Positions 33,375-43,537 of a stretch of 64,000 nt of DNA are shown one piece after another. A program made the position numbers and the translations under genes. Source of the DNA: Acanthococcus lagerstroemiae. Its lineage: Eukaryota; Arthropoda; Insecta; Hemiptera; Eriococcidae. Below the pieces are notes generated by a model. The model searched no databases. It had not been told where the DNA came from and saw nothing but the letters and a program-made list of their open reading frames with translations. Location: contig CM063114.1 in the NCBI GenBank assembly GCA_031841125.1, positions 44,599,574 through 44,663,573 of the forward strand. Reading direction: 5' to 3'. Every line of letters begins with the position of its first letter. Positions within the stretch are counted from its first letter, which is position 1.

Positions 33375-34708
33375 CATCATTTCTATGTGTTTTAGTGACC
33401 AAAATTTTTTCCGTGCTAGAGTAATTCTGCGGTCTATTTCTTTTTCGGTTCTTTTTTCTAATGAGATTAATTGTCCTAAATACGTTGTTTCTGAGACTAC
33501 TTCAAGCTCTTTGTTACCGAGCAAGATTTTTGGTATTTTTTTAGAAGTTGTTATAATTTTGGATTTTTCAATGTTAATTGTTAGCCCTGCTAATTTTCCG
33601 CTTTCGTTCAGTTTTTGAATAATTTCTCCCAGATCAACCAGTGATTCTGATATAAAAACTATATCGTCTGCAAACCTCAGGTTCGAAACTTTGATTCCGT
33701 GGATATTTAAGCCTTTGTCTTTCCATTCTAGCTGTCCGAAGACTTCCTCTAGGACCGTGTTAAAAAGACTAGGTGACAGCGGGTCCCCTTGACGAACCCC
33801 CTTTCTTATTCCAAAGTATTCTCCCGTTTTGTCTGTAATGAGACGACTTTCTGGCCTGAATACATTTCTTTTATTATTTTGGTAATTTGGTAAGGGACTG
33901 CCTGGTTTTTTAGTGCTCGTATCATGTATTGATGATTCAGAGAATCAAACGGCTTATTGTAGTTGATGAATGCCAAGCTTATATTCAGATTATATTACGA
34001 GGATTTTTCTAAAATTTGGTTTATAGTGTGTAGATGATCTAGTGTGGAGTAGTTCATCCTAAATCTTGCCTGGTTTGTGGGTTGTTGAAGTTCTAAGTAG
34101 CTTTTTATTCTCGTTTCCACGAGTTTGGAGAAGATTTTCAAGATTGTTGGAGACAGACTGATTGGTCTGTAATTTCCAATTTGATGTCTATTTCCTTTTT
34201 TGAATAGGAGAATTATATCAGAAAGTTTCCATGCTTTTGGTATTTCTCCGCAGGACCAAATTTTGTTAAAGAGAGAGGTGATTGCCTTGATCATCTCCTC
34301 ACCTCCGTAAATAATGTGTTCGTTTTTTATTCCGTCGCTACCTGGCGCTTTATTTTTTTTTCAGATTTTTAACCATGGCTCTTTATTTCCGAAGTTAGAA
34401 ATAAAGGTTCAGGTTCGCGTGTCTCAGTGGGTGAGCTGGTCAGAAATTTACTGTCATTTTTAGTTTCACAAGAGTATAGGTCCTTGTAGAAGTCAGATGC
34501 TATTTTGTTTATTTCGTACCGATCATAGGCTCTATTTCATTTATTGTCTAGTAGATACGTGGTAAGTTGTGACCCAAGAGTCAAGTTCCTATTTAGTTTA
34601 TTCATATTTCTTGTGTTCTCTAAGGTTAAGCTAATCGGGTCTGACCTCCAGCGATCCTCCTTCTCTCTTTGTATAGCTTTTATTTTTTTTTGATACCATG
34701 TTTAGCTC
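33375..34708 (-). pseudogene. RTE-like LINE relic: reverse transcriptase half
   Basis: Read on the minus strand it has FNKIWSCGEIPKAWKLSDIILLFKKGN, IGNYRPISLSPTILKIFSKLVETRI, NYSTLDHLHTINQI, then after a shift LAFINYNKPFDSLNHQYMI. Further on come an LRFADDI catalytic box near 33660-33690, KLAGLTINIEKSKI and TYLGQLISLEK....EIDRRITLARKKFWSLK. The order matches the intact element at 42.8-46.8 kb, and the two are clearly related though not identical. Several stops and shifts are present. It ends at about 33375 without the C-terminal tail. Confidence 0.8.
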
Positions 34709-35487
34709 CGGAGTTCTTTGATTGCGCGCGGTAAGATTTTGCCCCAAATATTGGTGTATCGATTGCGCGCCTGGTTCTCTCATCGTGATTATCGATAGCG
34801 CGCTGGTCATCTCTCGACGAATGTATCAGTAGCGCGCCTGTGTCATTTCACTTTCGAACTTTTTGTAGTTGCTGATTTTGAAGCAGCAATCCGATCTGCC
34901 GCTAAATCTATGTGACTGTCACGTCACACCGTACCACCAACACTTGCGAGTCATTCCATTCTTCCTTTTCAAATAATTTTTACTTTTTATACTACACATC
35001 CCCATATTATTTTATTCACGCAGGCTGTTAAGGATTAACAAGTATCGACATCTATTCTGCTAGCTCCTCCAGACATGAGCTAAAAAAATTGAGGTAAAAG
35101 TATGCTTTGAAGAAATGTCAACTAGACTCCTTCATCGATAGGTATAAGAGTGGGCAATTTGAATTCTATTGCTCATTATCAGTATAGCTCATTTCATTAA
35201 CGTAAATATATTGTTTTTCATAAATTTGTATGACATGTATTCATTTTTTTTTTGTAATTTTGTGTGGCACGCCTATTAATTTTTTATTTTTACTTTTGTT
35301 ACTCTCACCTAATGAAATAATATTTCCTCAACTAGGAAGTGTGTCTCCTTTAAACATTGCACGCTATCAATAGCTGCCCTTAAATTTCTCTGCACGCAAT
35401 CAAAAATGTGTTTGCTTAGCATCCTCTAACATCTTTGCACGCAATCGATCTATTAATTAATGGTTTGCGCGCAATCGATTGACGCCC
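34709..35487. mobile_element. 779-bp MITE with 8-bp TSD and GATTGCGCGC subterminal repeats
   Basis: It is flanked by TTTAGCTC at 34701-34708 and 35488-35495. Ends are CGGAGTTCTTTGATTGCGCGC and the inverse GCGCGCAATCGATTGACGCCC (about 15 of 21 match). The left 150 bp hold four GAT(T/A)GCGCGC-like motifs; the right 150 bp hold four inverted ones (GCACGCAATC, GCGCGCAATC). An 8-bp TSD suggests a hAT-like parent. It splits the RTE-like relic. Confidence 0.9.
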
Positions 35488-36350
35488 TTTAGCTCAACTT
35501 TATCTTTTGAGTTTTTATTTTTTCGTGTAGAAGTTTCCTTCTGGCTATCCAAAGGTTTTCCAGGTTTTCCTTTTGCGAGGATGTGGCTGGCTCTCGTTCC
35601 GTGCCGTTCTTTTTCGGTGACTGAACTGTCTAGTGTAGCCTTACATAAGGTTTCGTAGTGATCTTCGACGCTTGATAGGTTCAGGTTATTCGCCTTTTTC
35701 AAGGCTTCATTAATTTTAAACTTGTAGCTTTCTATGTCATTAATACCAAGAATTTTTTAAATTGTTTTCTTGCTATAGTACGACTTTTTTAATCTTCAGA
35801 CAATGGAAATGAGCCTATGGTCGGTGACATATTTAAACTTACTTGAAACATCAAAATTTATTACGTTTTTATTGTTCCAAGGAGTAAGGACGAAATCGAT
35901 TTGGTTTTTATGTTCTAGATTGGGACTAATCCAAGTTCACAGTTTTTGTTTTTTTTTCTAGAAGAAGCCATTGACTACTTTTAGATCATGTTCCTGGCAG
36001 AACTCGATAAGTTTCCTATCTCTATTATTTCGTTTTCCATAGTTGTATATCCCTAGCAAGTGCTTTTCCTCTTCCTTGCTTGTGCCAATTTTGCTGTTGA
36101 AGTCCCTCATAATAACAGTTTTTGTTTTTAAATTTTGTTTAACATTTTGAAGGGTTTCATCCAGGAGTTTGTAAAAGTTATCGATTTCTTCTTCCGTAGA
36201 TGCAGAGGTAGGGGCATAGACCTGGATCAAAATCAAAATATTGTTTTGAATTTTTATTTTTAGAATAGCAATTCTATCCGATATCCCCTTTATTTCCAGA
36301 ATATTGTTTTTTAGTTTTGGGTTGATTAAAAACCCCACCCCCTTAATCCT
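35488..36350 (-). pseudogene. RTE-like LINE relic: endonuclease half
   Basis: Minus frames read GFLINPKLKNNILEIKGISDRIAIL, ILIQVYAPTSASTEEEIDNFYKLL, VIMRDFNSKIGTSKEEEKHLLGIYNYGKRNNRDRKLIEFCQEHDLKVVN, then further pieces to KDKVELKG at 35496. VYAPT and DFNSKIG are apurinic-type endonuclease motifs; the usual MGDFN has become MRDFN here. ORF1 and the first endonuclease motif are not found upstream of 36350. This continues in the 33375-34708 segment across the MITE. Confidence 0.8.
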
Positions 36351-36935
36351 AAGTTATTTCCAAAATGATAAAATGTGAAGTTGTTTTTCATGTGATACAG
36401 CTTTTCGTCTTTTCATCTAACTTCTGAAACCCCCTTCCTAAAGGTGTATCATTGGTACAGGGAACGGAAGGTAAATTAGAGGATAGGAGGTGCGTACAGA
36501 AACTACACAAACTGTACACAAATTATGACCTAAATAGGAGTTCATAATATTCGATTTCGAGGTAGGCGAAATTACCCTCCTTCAGAAGGGAATTTTCAGG
36601 TTCATATTTCCCTTTACACAGAAATTTGGGAACTTTGTGTAAGGGCCAATGAATTTCCAAATTCGTCCTGCTTCCTTGTTGGAAACTTTCATCCATGCCA
36701 TTCTAAATAAAATTTTTCGAAGTTTTGTTTTGATATAATTATATACATTCATTAAGTAGGTTCATAAACAGAGAAAAACGAATGTAATAGACGCCTAAAC
36801 TTTAAACTATATTGCAATATTGTGTTTCCGCTGAGTTACAGATTACACATTACATCTTCCCGTGGTACTGCCATGCATTCTCTCCTCTACGACACAATGA
36901 TTAATCAGATTTATTAAGGTATACACTGTTGCCAA
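36351..36935. other. No gene recognised
   Basis: AT-rich with no repeats noted. Confidence 0.4.
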
Positions 36936-37200
36936 TAAGCTGGGTCTCGCGAAGTAGGTGTCATTTCTAGGGTCTCACAACGTTACACACCGGACAGCCG
37001 ACGCTCTCTGGTGAGAGACTGTATGAACTAAATTCGTATAAGTGCTGGCACCTGGGTATCTTAGTGAGGCCCCCAGAGAAAAATCACCTACAGCATGCTG
37101 GACATGTGTACATCATGAAAAAACAGTCGAACACAGGGAAACGTTGCGAGACCCGAAAGTGGGTCTCGCAACGTAAAAACGGGTCTCGCAAAGATACTGG
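36936..37200. repeat. GGGTCTCGCAA motif cluster (right)
   Basis: CTGGGTCTCGCGAAG near 36950, GGGTCTCACAACGTT near 36970, GTTGCGAGACCCGAAAGTGGG near 37143, and CGGGTCTCGCAAAGATA ending near 37198. Several are exact inverses of motifs at 24.97-25.23 kb. Confidence 0.5.
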
Positions 37201-38839
37201 CGTTTCCAGGAATGGGCCTGTGTATACCGTTGCATACCTATATACATATATATAGGTATATAGGTATATATATGTACAAAATTTTGAAACTGGAATAGCT
37301 CGAAGAGTGTAGGATCGAATTTTATGAAAATCAGATATGTTATAGAACAGCACTTGAAGTTGTGCATGTGAAATTTTGGTGAGGATTCGCCGAAAGGGGG
37401 CTGTGGGGGAGAGGGTCAAACTTTTCTTTCGATTATTTCTCATCATCTCAGCTTGGGGACGAAAAAATATACTGAAACTCATTTGAAGAAAATTTCATTT
37501 TACATATTTTTAGTTATTATCATTTTTCGCAGCACCCCAAAGGGGAGGGAGATAACCGGGGTAGAAAATTGGGATTTAGTGTTAAAAATGTGGTCAATTT
37601 TTCTACGTGTCGAAAATGTCGAGATATCGACCTTTCGATATAATGCGTTTATTCAGATTCATTCCCAACAATAGTTGTTAGTCGTCGGTACTGCTATTGT
37701 TAGCAAGATAAGCAGTTACTGGTATCAGTTCTTTTATTTGAACTCTGTCCATGTAAATTCGTGTTGCCTGCATTTGAACTACCACGCGTCTAAATTCGTG
37801 CTGTGTGTATTTGAACTATTTGTGTTTGTTTTGAAGTGCGTCGCTTGTTTTCCTTTAACGTTATCCCATTTTTGCTGTTTTGTTGAGTTTTTGTTTTATT
37901 TTTCGAGATCTCTGTTATGGTTGTTTTTATGGTTAAAAGTTCCTCTTAGTTATTTTTTTCGGTTTTTTCTTCTGTTTCTATTCTGTTGAATTTTTTGCAT
38001 ACAGCTTTCATTTTTCCTAGTCATCGCCTCCTTTTTTTCTATTATTATTATTATTATTATTATTATTACTAATATTATTATTTTGCTGATTTGGAGTTTT
38101 TCTTTTATTTTTCAGGATTTCTTTTATGTAAGATACTAAATTTGAAAAGTCGGTATTGCTGTCGCTGCTGCGACAGCGTTTTTTTACGTTCATTTTTCAA
38201 TTCAAGAAAGAATATTCGATCTGTTTGTGATATTTTCAAACATAACCGCGTATTATTCTCATTCCGATTAGTTTCGGAGGAGGACGGAGGTAACAAGCGG
38301 GAATCAGCCAGAAATTCTAGACCCGGTACACGGGGAGGGCAATGAGGCAACTGTCCAGCCCAGAAGGAAAAATTAGAATTGGAAATTCTCAGTCGACAAC
38401 TTCACTTTCCTGATCTGTGGAAAGTACCGCAATACTGATACCAAAGCCTGGAAAGGAACCTAATCTGCGGACATCATACAGGCCCACGAGTTTTTTTATC
38501 AGTCATCAGTGGGTCATTCTTCAAATACGTTGGTATTTCAGGTATGTTTTTTCATGGAGGAAAGGAGGGAATATTTGAACTTCTCGTTACGAGGCGTTCT
38601 GTATAACATATTGGTAAGATTGGGCCGACAGCGAGGAGATTCTGTATTTTGGCATGGCAATCAAAATGATGAATGCTATGCCGAAGGACACATGAAAAAG
38701 TCAACGCCGAAAGACAATTCGATAATGGATTCCAAAACAAAAAATTGTAAGGAGAATTGATAAAGGCATACTAACCCATTATTTATTTATTATTTACAGC
38801 GTTTATTGGGCATGAGTACAGCTTACTTCGTTTTATATC
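37201..38839. other. No gene recognised; TA and TTA microsatellites
   Basis: TATATAGG simple sequence at about 37236-37275 and (ATT)n at 38041-38086. Short T-rich frames with runs of hydrophobic residues at 37675-37989 are compositional. Confidence 0.45.
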
Positions 38840-39252
38840 TCTCTATATACTAAAAAAGTAAAATCCGCCGCCGCCACCACCTTCGCGGAAAAAAAACGCA
38901 CTGCGGGTTGCCTATCTAAAAATCCGAAAAATTGCAGGGGCAGATCAGCTACTTTCAAGGACATTCTAATATAAAAGATCTCCAAGTTTTAAGACATAAC
39001 CGACATAATAAGACATAAAAAAAGACATTTCTCTATGTCTCTATATACTAAAAAAAGTAAAATACGCCGCCAGCGCCACCTCCGAAAAAAAACGCACTGC
39101 GGGTCGCCTACCTAAAAATCAGAAAAATGACAGTGGCAGATCAGCTATACTTTCAAGGACATAATCTATTCTAACATAAAAGATCTCCAAGTTTTAAGAC
39201 ATAATTACCCATGATCCGACATAAAAAGACATATAATGACATAATTACCTAT
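38840..39252 (+). mobile_element. Two successive Helitron 5' ends
   Basis: TCTCTATATACTAAAAAA occurs at 38840 and again at 39038. Each is followed by GTAAAAT.CGCCGCC, ACGCACTGCGGGT.GCCTA and AAGATCTCCAAGTTTTAAGACATAA, as at the 5' end of Helitron B. Neither has a 3' hairpin. The second stops at about 39252, where LINE endonuclease sequence starts. Confidence 0.8.
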
Positions 39253-39254
39253 TT

Positions 39255-39600
39255 CGTTTTTTTTTTGTATCTACCCCCAGGTGATTGCCATGTCCATTTA
39301 AATTTTTCTTTCTTTGAGAAAAAGGTGTTTGCAATAAACAGATTCTTTTTTGCACAAAAGTCCATTATTTTATCCCCGTTCGAATTTCTAGTCCCCAGTC
39401 CAAAGTCTCCAATGTTTTCCGAAATGTTCTTTTTAGGCCCAATTATGGCATTCCAATCACCCACGAGAAAGTTATAGTATTCCTGGTGTGTATCCAAAGT
39501 TGCCTCAAGTTCTGAGTAATAACCCATTAATAAGATGTAATTATTTTTGGATGATGAACGTCTATCGTTGCACAAAGAAGACCATGCCGAAAGACACTTT
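39255..39600 (-). pseudogene. RTE-like endonuclease fragment
   Basis: The minus frame reads NYILLMGYYSELEATLDTHQEYYNFLVGDWNAIIGPKK, then DFGLGTRNSNGDKIMDFCAKKNLFIANTFF and KWTWQSPGG. VGDWNA.IG, G.RN..G....DF...., the NT.F block and WTW.SP are endonuclease landmarks of RTE-related LINEs. Both the first motif and everything after WTWQSPGG are missing. It is joined at 39252 to Helitron sequence. Confidence 0.7.
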
Positions 39601-40816
39601 TTTTCAACTCTCAATTTTCAACAATAATACACAAATTGCGCGAATCTCGTCACAAAAAGAAGAAAAAAAAACACAACGGAATTGGATACGCGGACCGTAT
39701 TGCTCTGATAACAATATACAGTTTGACCATTAATTGCAACGAAAAAATATTGAAATTCCTGTTTTGTGATTGGCTGGAAAAGAGCCATGCCGAAAGACAA
39801 AAAATCGAGGGACAATTTTCAAGGTTTGCAACACTGACTCTCAGCTGTGAAGACGCAACTTCCACGTTACCAACTCATTCATTCATTTATCTCGAGTAGT
39901 ATTATTTTGCCATATTGTTCTACTATATATAGTTTGAAAATTTAAAACGAAGCTAGGTCGCTTTGCGACCCAGTAATAGGGTCGGCCTTTCAGCTGAAGT
40001 CTAGGCAGCTATCCTTCGAACAAGAGGTACGGTTGCACTAGGACGTTGTTAAGTGTAAGGGAACCAACCAGCAAAATCTATTTTTTAAGAACACGTGATT
40101 CCAAGTTCAAGAGCCATATAGAAACTATATATGACATATAACGTTTACTGATAAGCTTTGATCAACGTGAGTACACATTTTTGAATCGGAGGCCCAATTC
40201 TGAAAAATTCTACTTCTTACGCTCTTTCCAACGATACTAATAACTCATTTTGTTTACAAATGTCGGTTGGTTCACGCCGACCCTAATTTCAGCAAGAATC
40301 ATACACAATAATACATACTACCAACCTCACAAAATGAACTCCTTTCATCGATTCCTTATGTTGATACTTCGAGTACACATTTTTCAACGTGCGGCAAGCC
40401 CAGAAAATATAAAAATAGACTTCGGAGGCCTCTAAAACTTTACATTTGATATCCTGATGTAATTTGTGTACACTTTACTATCTCAAAAACATCCACTTTT
40501 TCGAGTACCTACTCGAAACAGAGAGAAAAAATTTCATACATATGGTACCTGAGGAATGGAGGCAAAAAGTCCCAGGGATAGAGAGCTATAGAGGCAGGAA
40601 ATCGACAATATGTAAAATTTAGAATACTTCTGTACTCACAGCCCCGTAAAATGAATTTGAAAAAATGGTTTACCCTCGTTCGCCCGCTGCAAGGTCTGTG
40701 TTGCAGTGCGAATTGTTTGTTCGGAAGAGTTATTTTGAATCCACCTCTCCAAAATTCTTACGTTTCCTACAAAAATGCGAAGAAAAAACTATAAAGGACG
40801 AGTCTTAAGGAAGAAA
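39601..40816. other. No gene recognised
   Basis: CATGCCGAAAGACA appears at about 39582 and again at 39787, with a looser relative near 38680. Otherwise ordinary AT-rich sequence. Confidence 0.4.
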
Positions 40817-41128
40817 ATGTACCTCAACACGGGGAGACTTTGCTCACTTTTTCCTGTACTTTCAAGTTTGACGCGCTCTACAGACTATAGAAACTGGGTT
40901 AGAGAACCGGGATATTTATTGTAATTTTGATGGGACGTTGCGGAATCCCGAAAAGATTGTGACATTCGTCGCCCTACAAATTTTTCTATAAAATTATGAA
41001 ATAAGAGTGCCACGTGGTACCATGATGGGGTGACATTGCACACGTTCATAAATGAACAGGAGAAAACTTGTAAATGTAGTGTTTCTATTAAAATTGCCAA
41101 GAAACCCCGAATTGATACACAATCTACA
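40817..41128 (+). mobile_element. Dispersed about 310-bp MITE-like repeat, copy 2
   Basis: Very close to copy 3 at 47630-47930 over ACTTTGCTCAC, TTTTCCTGTACTTTCAA, GACGTTGCGGAATCCCGAAA and CACGTGGTACCATGATGGGG. Copy 1 at 8.8 kb is more diverged. Confidence 0.75.
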
Positions 41129-41253
41129 TCAGAATTGTCAACCAGAACCCAAAGACTTCAAAAATTATACGAACCACTTATTTAGTGCCGGTAGCTCCAT
41201 ATGTTTTGTTGCAGGGACATTGTACTCGGTGAAGTAAGAAAACTGTAAATAGT

Positions 41254-41740
41254 ATATTACGTTGGAGCAGAGGAACCGCATTACTTTCCGATGCTCCAAC
41301 GTACTGTATTTTAATCGAAGATGAACGGAAAACAAACAAATACTTGACCAATCAGCTACCAAATTCATTTTCAATTCTTATGAACGATTTTCTTTTCGTG
41401 ATAACGTGTTGTACGTTAACAGTTGTAGATCGATTTTCCTTCGTACGTTACTTACTTACTAATTATAATCGCTTCTATGCAGTTACTTGTTCTCTGTTTA
41501 AAGAACACAAAAATAAAGTTCGTGTTTCAATTATATTTATTCTTACAATCATACAACCCAAGCGGTAGGTAATTTCTACTTTCCACTTGGGTTCGGCAGA
41601 AATTAAATATTACCTACCGCCTTTACGTTGCAGTCACTGTTACCTACTTACAAGCGTAAAAGCGCTTCTTTCCACAGCCAAAGCAGTGTAGGAAACCTAC
41701 CGTTTTCCGTTCATCTTCGATTAAAAAATATTAATAAACT
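41254..41740. repeat. Hairpin and inverted-repeat cluster
   Basis: A perfect 11-bp hairpin arm ACGTTGGAGCA pairs with TGCTCCAACGT over about 41259-41306. A second pair follows: TTTTAATCGAAGATGAACGG near 41309 against its inverse ending near 41730. Inside it GCGGTAGGTAATTTCT and its inverse lie at about 41570-41625. The middle pair looks like the terminal repeats of a small DNA element, but no clear TSD was found. Confidence 0.6.
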
Positions 41741-41890
41741 TGACGAGGAAATAACCAGAACGAGAATGTACACTAACAATATGTTCTTTATACAGTAGTA
41801 AATTTATATGTTCTTTTCCGTGTTGTTAAATGTTTGACTTCTGTAATATAAACTTATCTCAATATTAATTGATCTATTTATGACATTTTC

Positions 41891-42823
41891 TTATTTTTGA
41901 ATATTTTCAGGTACTAATTCAATTGGGTATGTCATATTCAAGACTTCATATTTTGCAATATCATAGTTAGAAACTCTATCACAATTCTTTTCAACTTGTT
42001 TTAAAATACTTTCCAACGCATATTCAAAGCATCTAAGAGCTTATTTTGTTTGAGACATTTGAATTTATTAGTTTTTATATTTTTCACATTGATACAACAT
42101 TTATTTGAGATAATAAAACTTGGTAATTGAATATAAGTTCCAACACGCAAAGGATTATTTTGATCAGAAAGAATAACTCTATTAAATCTATATCTTGTGT
42201 TTCTAGCATTATAACTATCAAAATTGTTTAGTACTTCATTTTTTGCTGATGTAAGGGCACTTTTAATTGCACTCGAATGAGCTATAATATTTATTGTTAA
42301 TCGAAAATATTTTCTATGGGTATTAACTTGTTCACCAGATAAATTTACTTCAGTATAATCAACAACAGCAACCAATTGGAAGCTTATACTATTCTTTGTT
42401 TTCAATTCTCTTTTAGCAATTTCATGAAGTTTTTCACTAACCTTAAATAGAAATCTTATTAAATCATACTTTGCAGAATCACAGTATATTTCATAAACAT
42501 GAATCCCATTTCTCCAATTTCTTGAAGTACCCTCTCTCACTCCAATATCCCTATCTCGTCTTGAAGGTAATGGTTCTGGTGTCTCGGTACTGAAAATACT
42601 AGAATCAAATTTGATGGTGATCTGGTTTATCTGTACTAAAAATGCTATCATTAAAATTGAATAGCTGATCAAATTTTAGTGCCTTCTCTGATGAACACTG
42701 AGCAACAATTTTTGCTAGATCATATTTCTTCAATCTTGAACACCCTTCTATATTTTTATTTTTAAGATAATCATATAATTGTTCTCTAGTAAATTGATTT
42801 CGAAGCTTTATAATCAAATCCAT
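41891..42823 (-). pseudogene. Polinton/Maverick-type gene (SAP domain, protein-primed polymerase N-terminal-like)
   Basis: From the ATG at 42823 the frame has LYDYLKNKNIEGCSRLKKYDLAKIV, a SAP-like DNA-binding fold. A shift near 42610 continues to EPLPSRRDRDIG, FQLVAVVDYTEV, TRYRFNRVIL and GTYIQLPSFIISNKCCINVKN. A second shift near 42040 leads to YALESILKQVEKNCDRVSNYD and a stop at 41891. Y..LP.FI..K.CIN.KN followed by a short AL..IL...EKN..RVS.Y block is the form I know from proteins beside or within Polinton DNA polymerase B genes of invertebrates. The polymerase itself is not here. The RTE-like LINE ends five bases upstream of its start. Confidence 0.55.
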
Positions 42824-42834
42824 TCTTACAATTG

Positions 42835-42853
42835 TTGATCAATCAATCAATCA
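42835..42853 (-). repeat. (TGAT)n LINE tail
   Basis: Four ATCA/TGAT repeats at the 3' end of the LINE, overlapping the target-site duplication. Confidence 0.8.
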
Positions 42854-42949
42854 ATAGCCTTTATTAGCGGTTATATGTAGGTAGTAGGTACATTTACAGC
42901 TTATGTAACTATTTGTCTTAAGATGTAGTTTAAGGCTACTTTTACTCCG

Positions 42950-43537
42950 CTAGGCCCAGAATTGGGCAAAGGTCTCCTGCAGCCTTCCCCATTCTTTTCG
43001 GTCTTGAGAGATTCTATGGAAAAGTTTGTGTCCCAGAAAATTATCAAGATCATCAGTCCATCTAGCCTTTTGCCTTCCCTTTTTTCTAGTCCTGTGTGCT
43101 AGAAACCAGAAGGTTATTTTGTGGGTCCATCTATTATCTGTCCTCCTACTCACGTGTCCCGCCCATTTCCATTTGTTTCTCCTGATCCAGTGTACACAGT
43201 TGAGGTTGTGCTTCAGTCTAGATTTTATTATTTTAGTTCGAATTTTGTCTGATTTCTTGATGTTTAGCATGGATCTTTCGATGGAATTTTGTGTTGTTTC
43301 TATTTTTTTCATTATTTTTTTTGTCATAGTCCAAGTTTGAGATCCGTAGGTTAGTGTGGGTAGAACGCATGAGTTGAAGATTTGACTTTTGTGATAGTTT
43401 TGGAATGGTCCTTTGAAGATGTCTTTTAACGTCCAGTATTTTTTCCAAGTTAGTGTAATACGCCTGTTAACCTCTTTTTCAAAATTGTCGTTGTAGGATA
43501 TCAACTGACCGAGATAGATTACTTCTGATATTTTTTT
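42950..43537 (-). CDS. LINE ORF2 C-terminal region, shifted frame
   Basis: Downstream of a T7 run (43531-43537; A7 on the coding strand) the reading continues in another frame as SEVIYLGQLISYNDNFEKEVNRRI. It then runs LKDIFKGPFQNYHKSQIFNSCVLPTLTYGSQTW and TTQNSIERSMLNIK, and on to KWKWAGHVSRRTDNRWTHKI, GRQKARWTDDLDNF, W.RLQETFAQFW and a stop. The YLG..., LTYG..TWT, ER.ML.I, W.WAGHV.R..D.RW and F.Q.W series is the thumb and tail of RTE-type reverse transcriptases. One extra A in the run explains the shift. It may be a real mutation or a base-calling error. Confidence 0.85.
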   Translation of the reverse strand, partial: KKISEVIYLGQLISYNDNFEKEVNRRITLTWKKYWTLKDIFKGPFQNYHKSQIFNSCVLPTLTYGSQTWTMTKKIMKKIETTQNSIERSMLNIKKSDKIRTKIIKSRLKHNLNCVHWIRRNKWKWAGHVSRRTDNRWTHKITFWFLAHRTRKKGRQKARWTDDLDNFLGHKLFHRISQDRKEWGRLQETFAQFWA

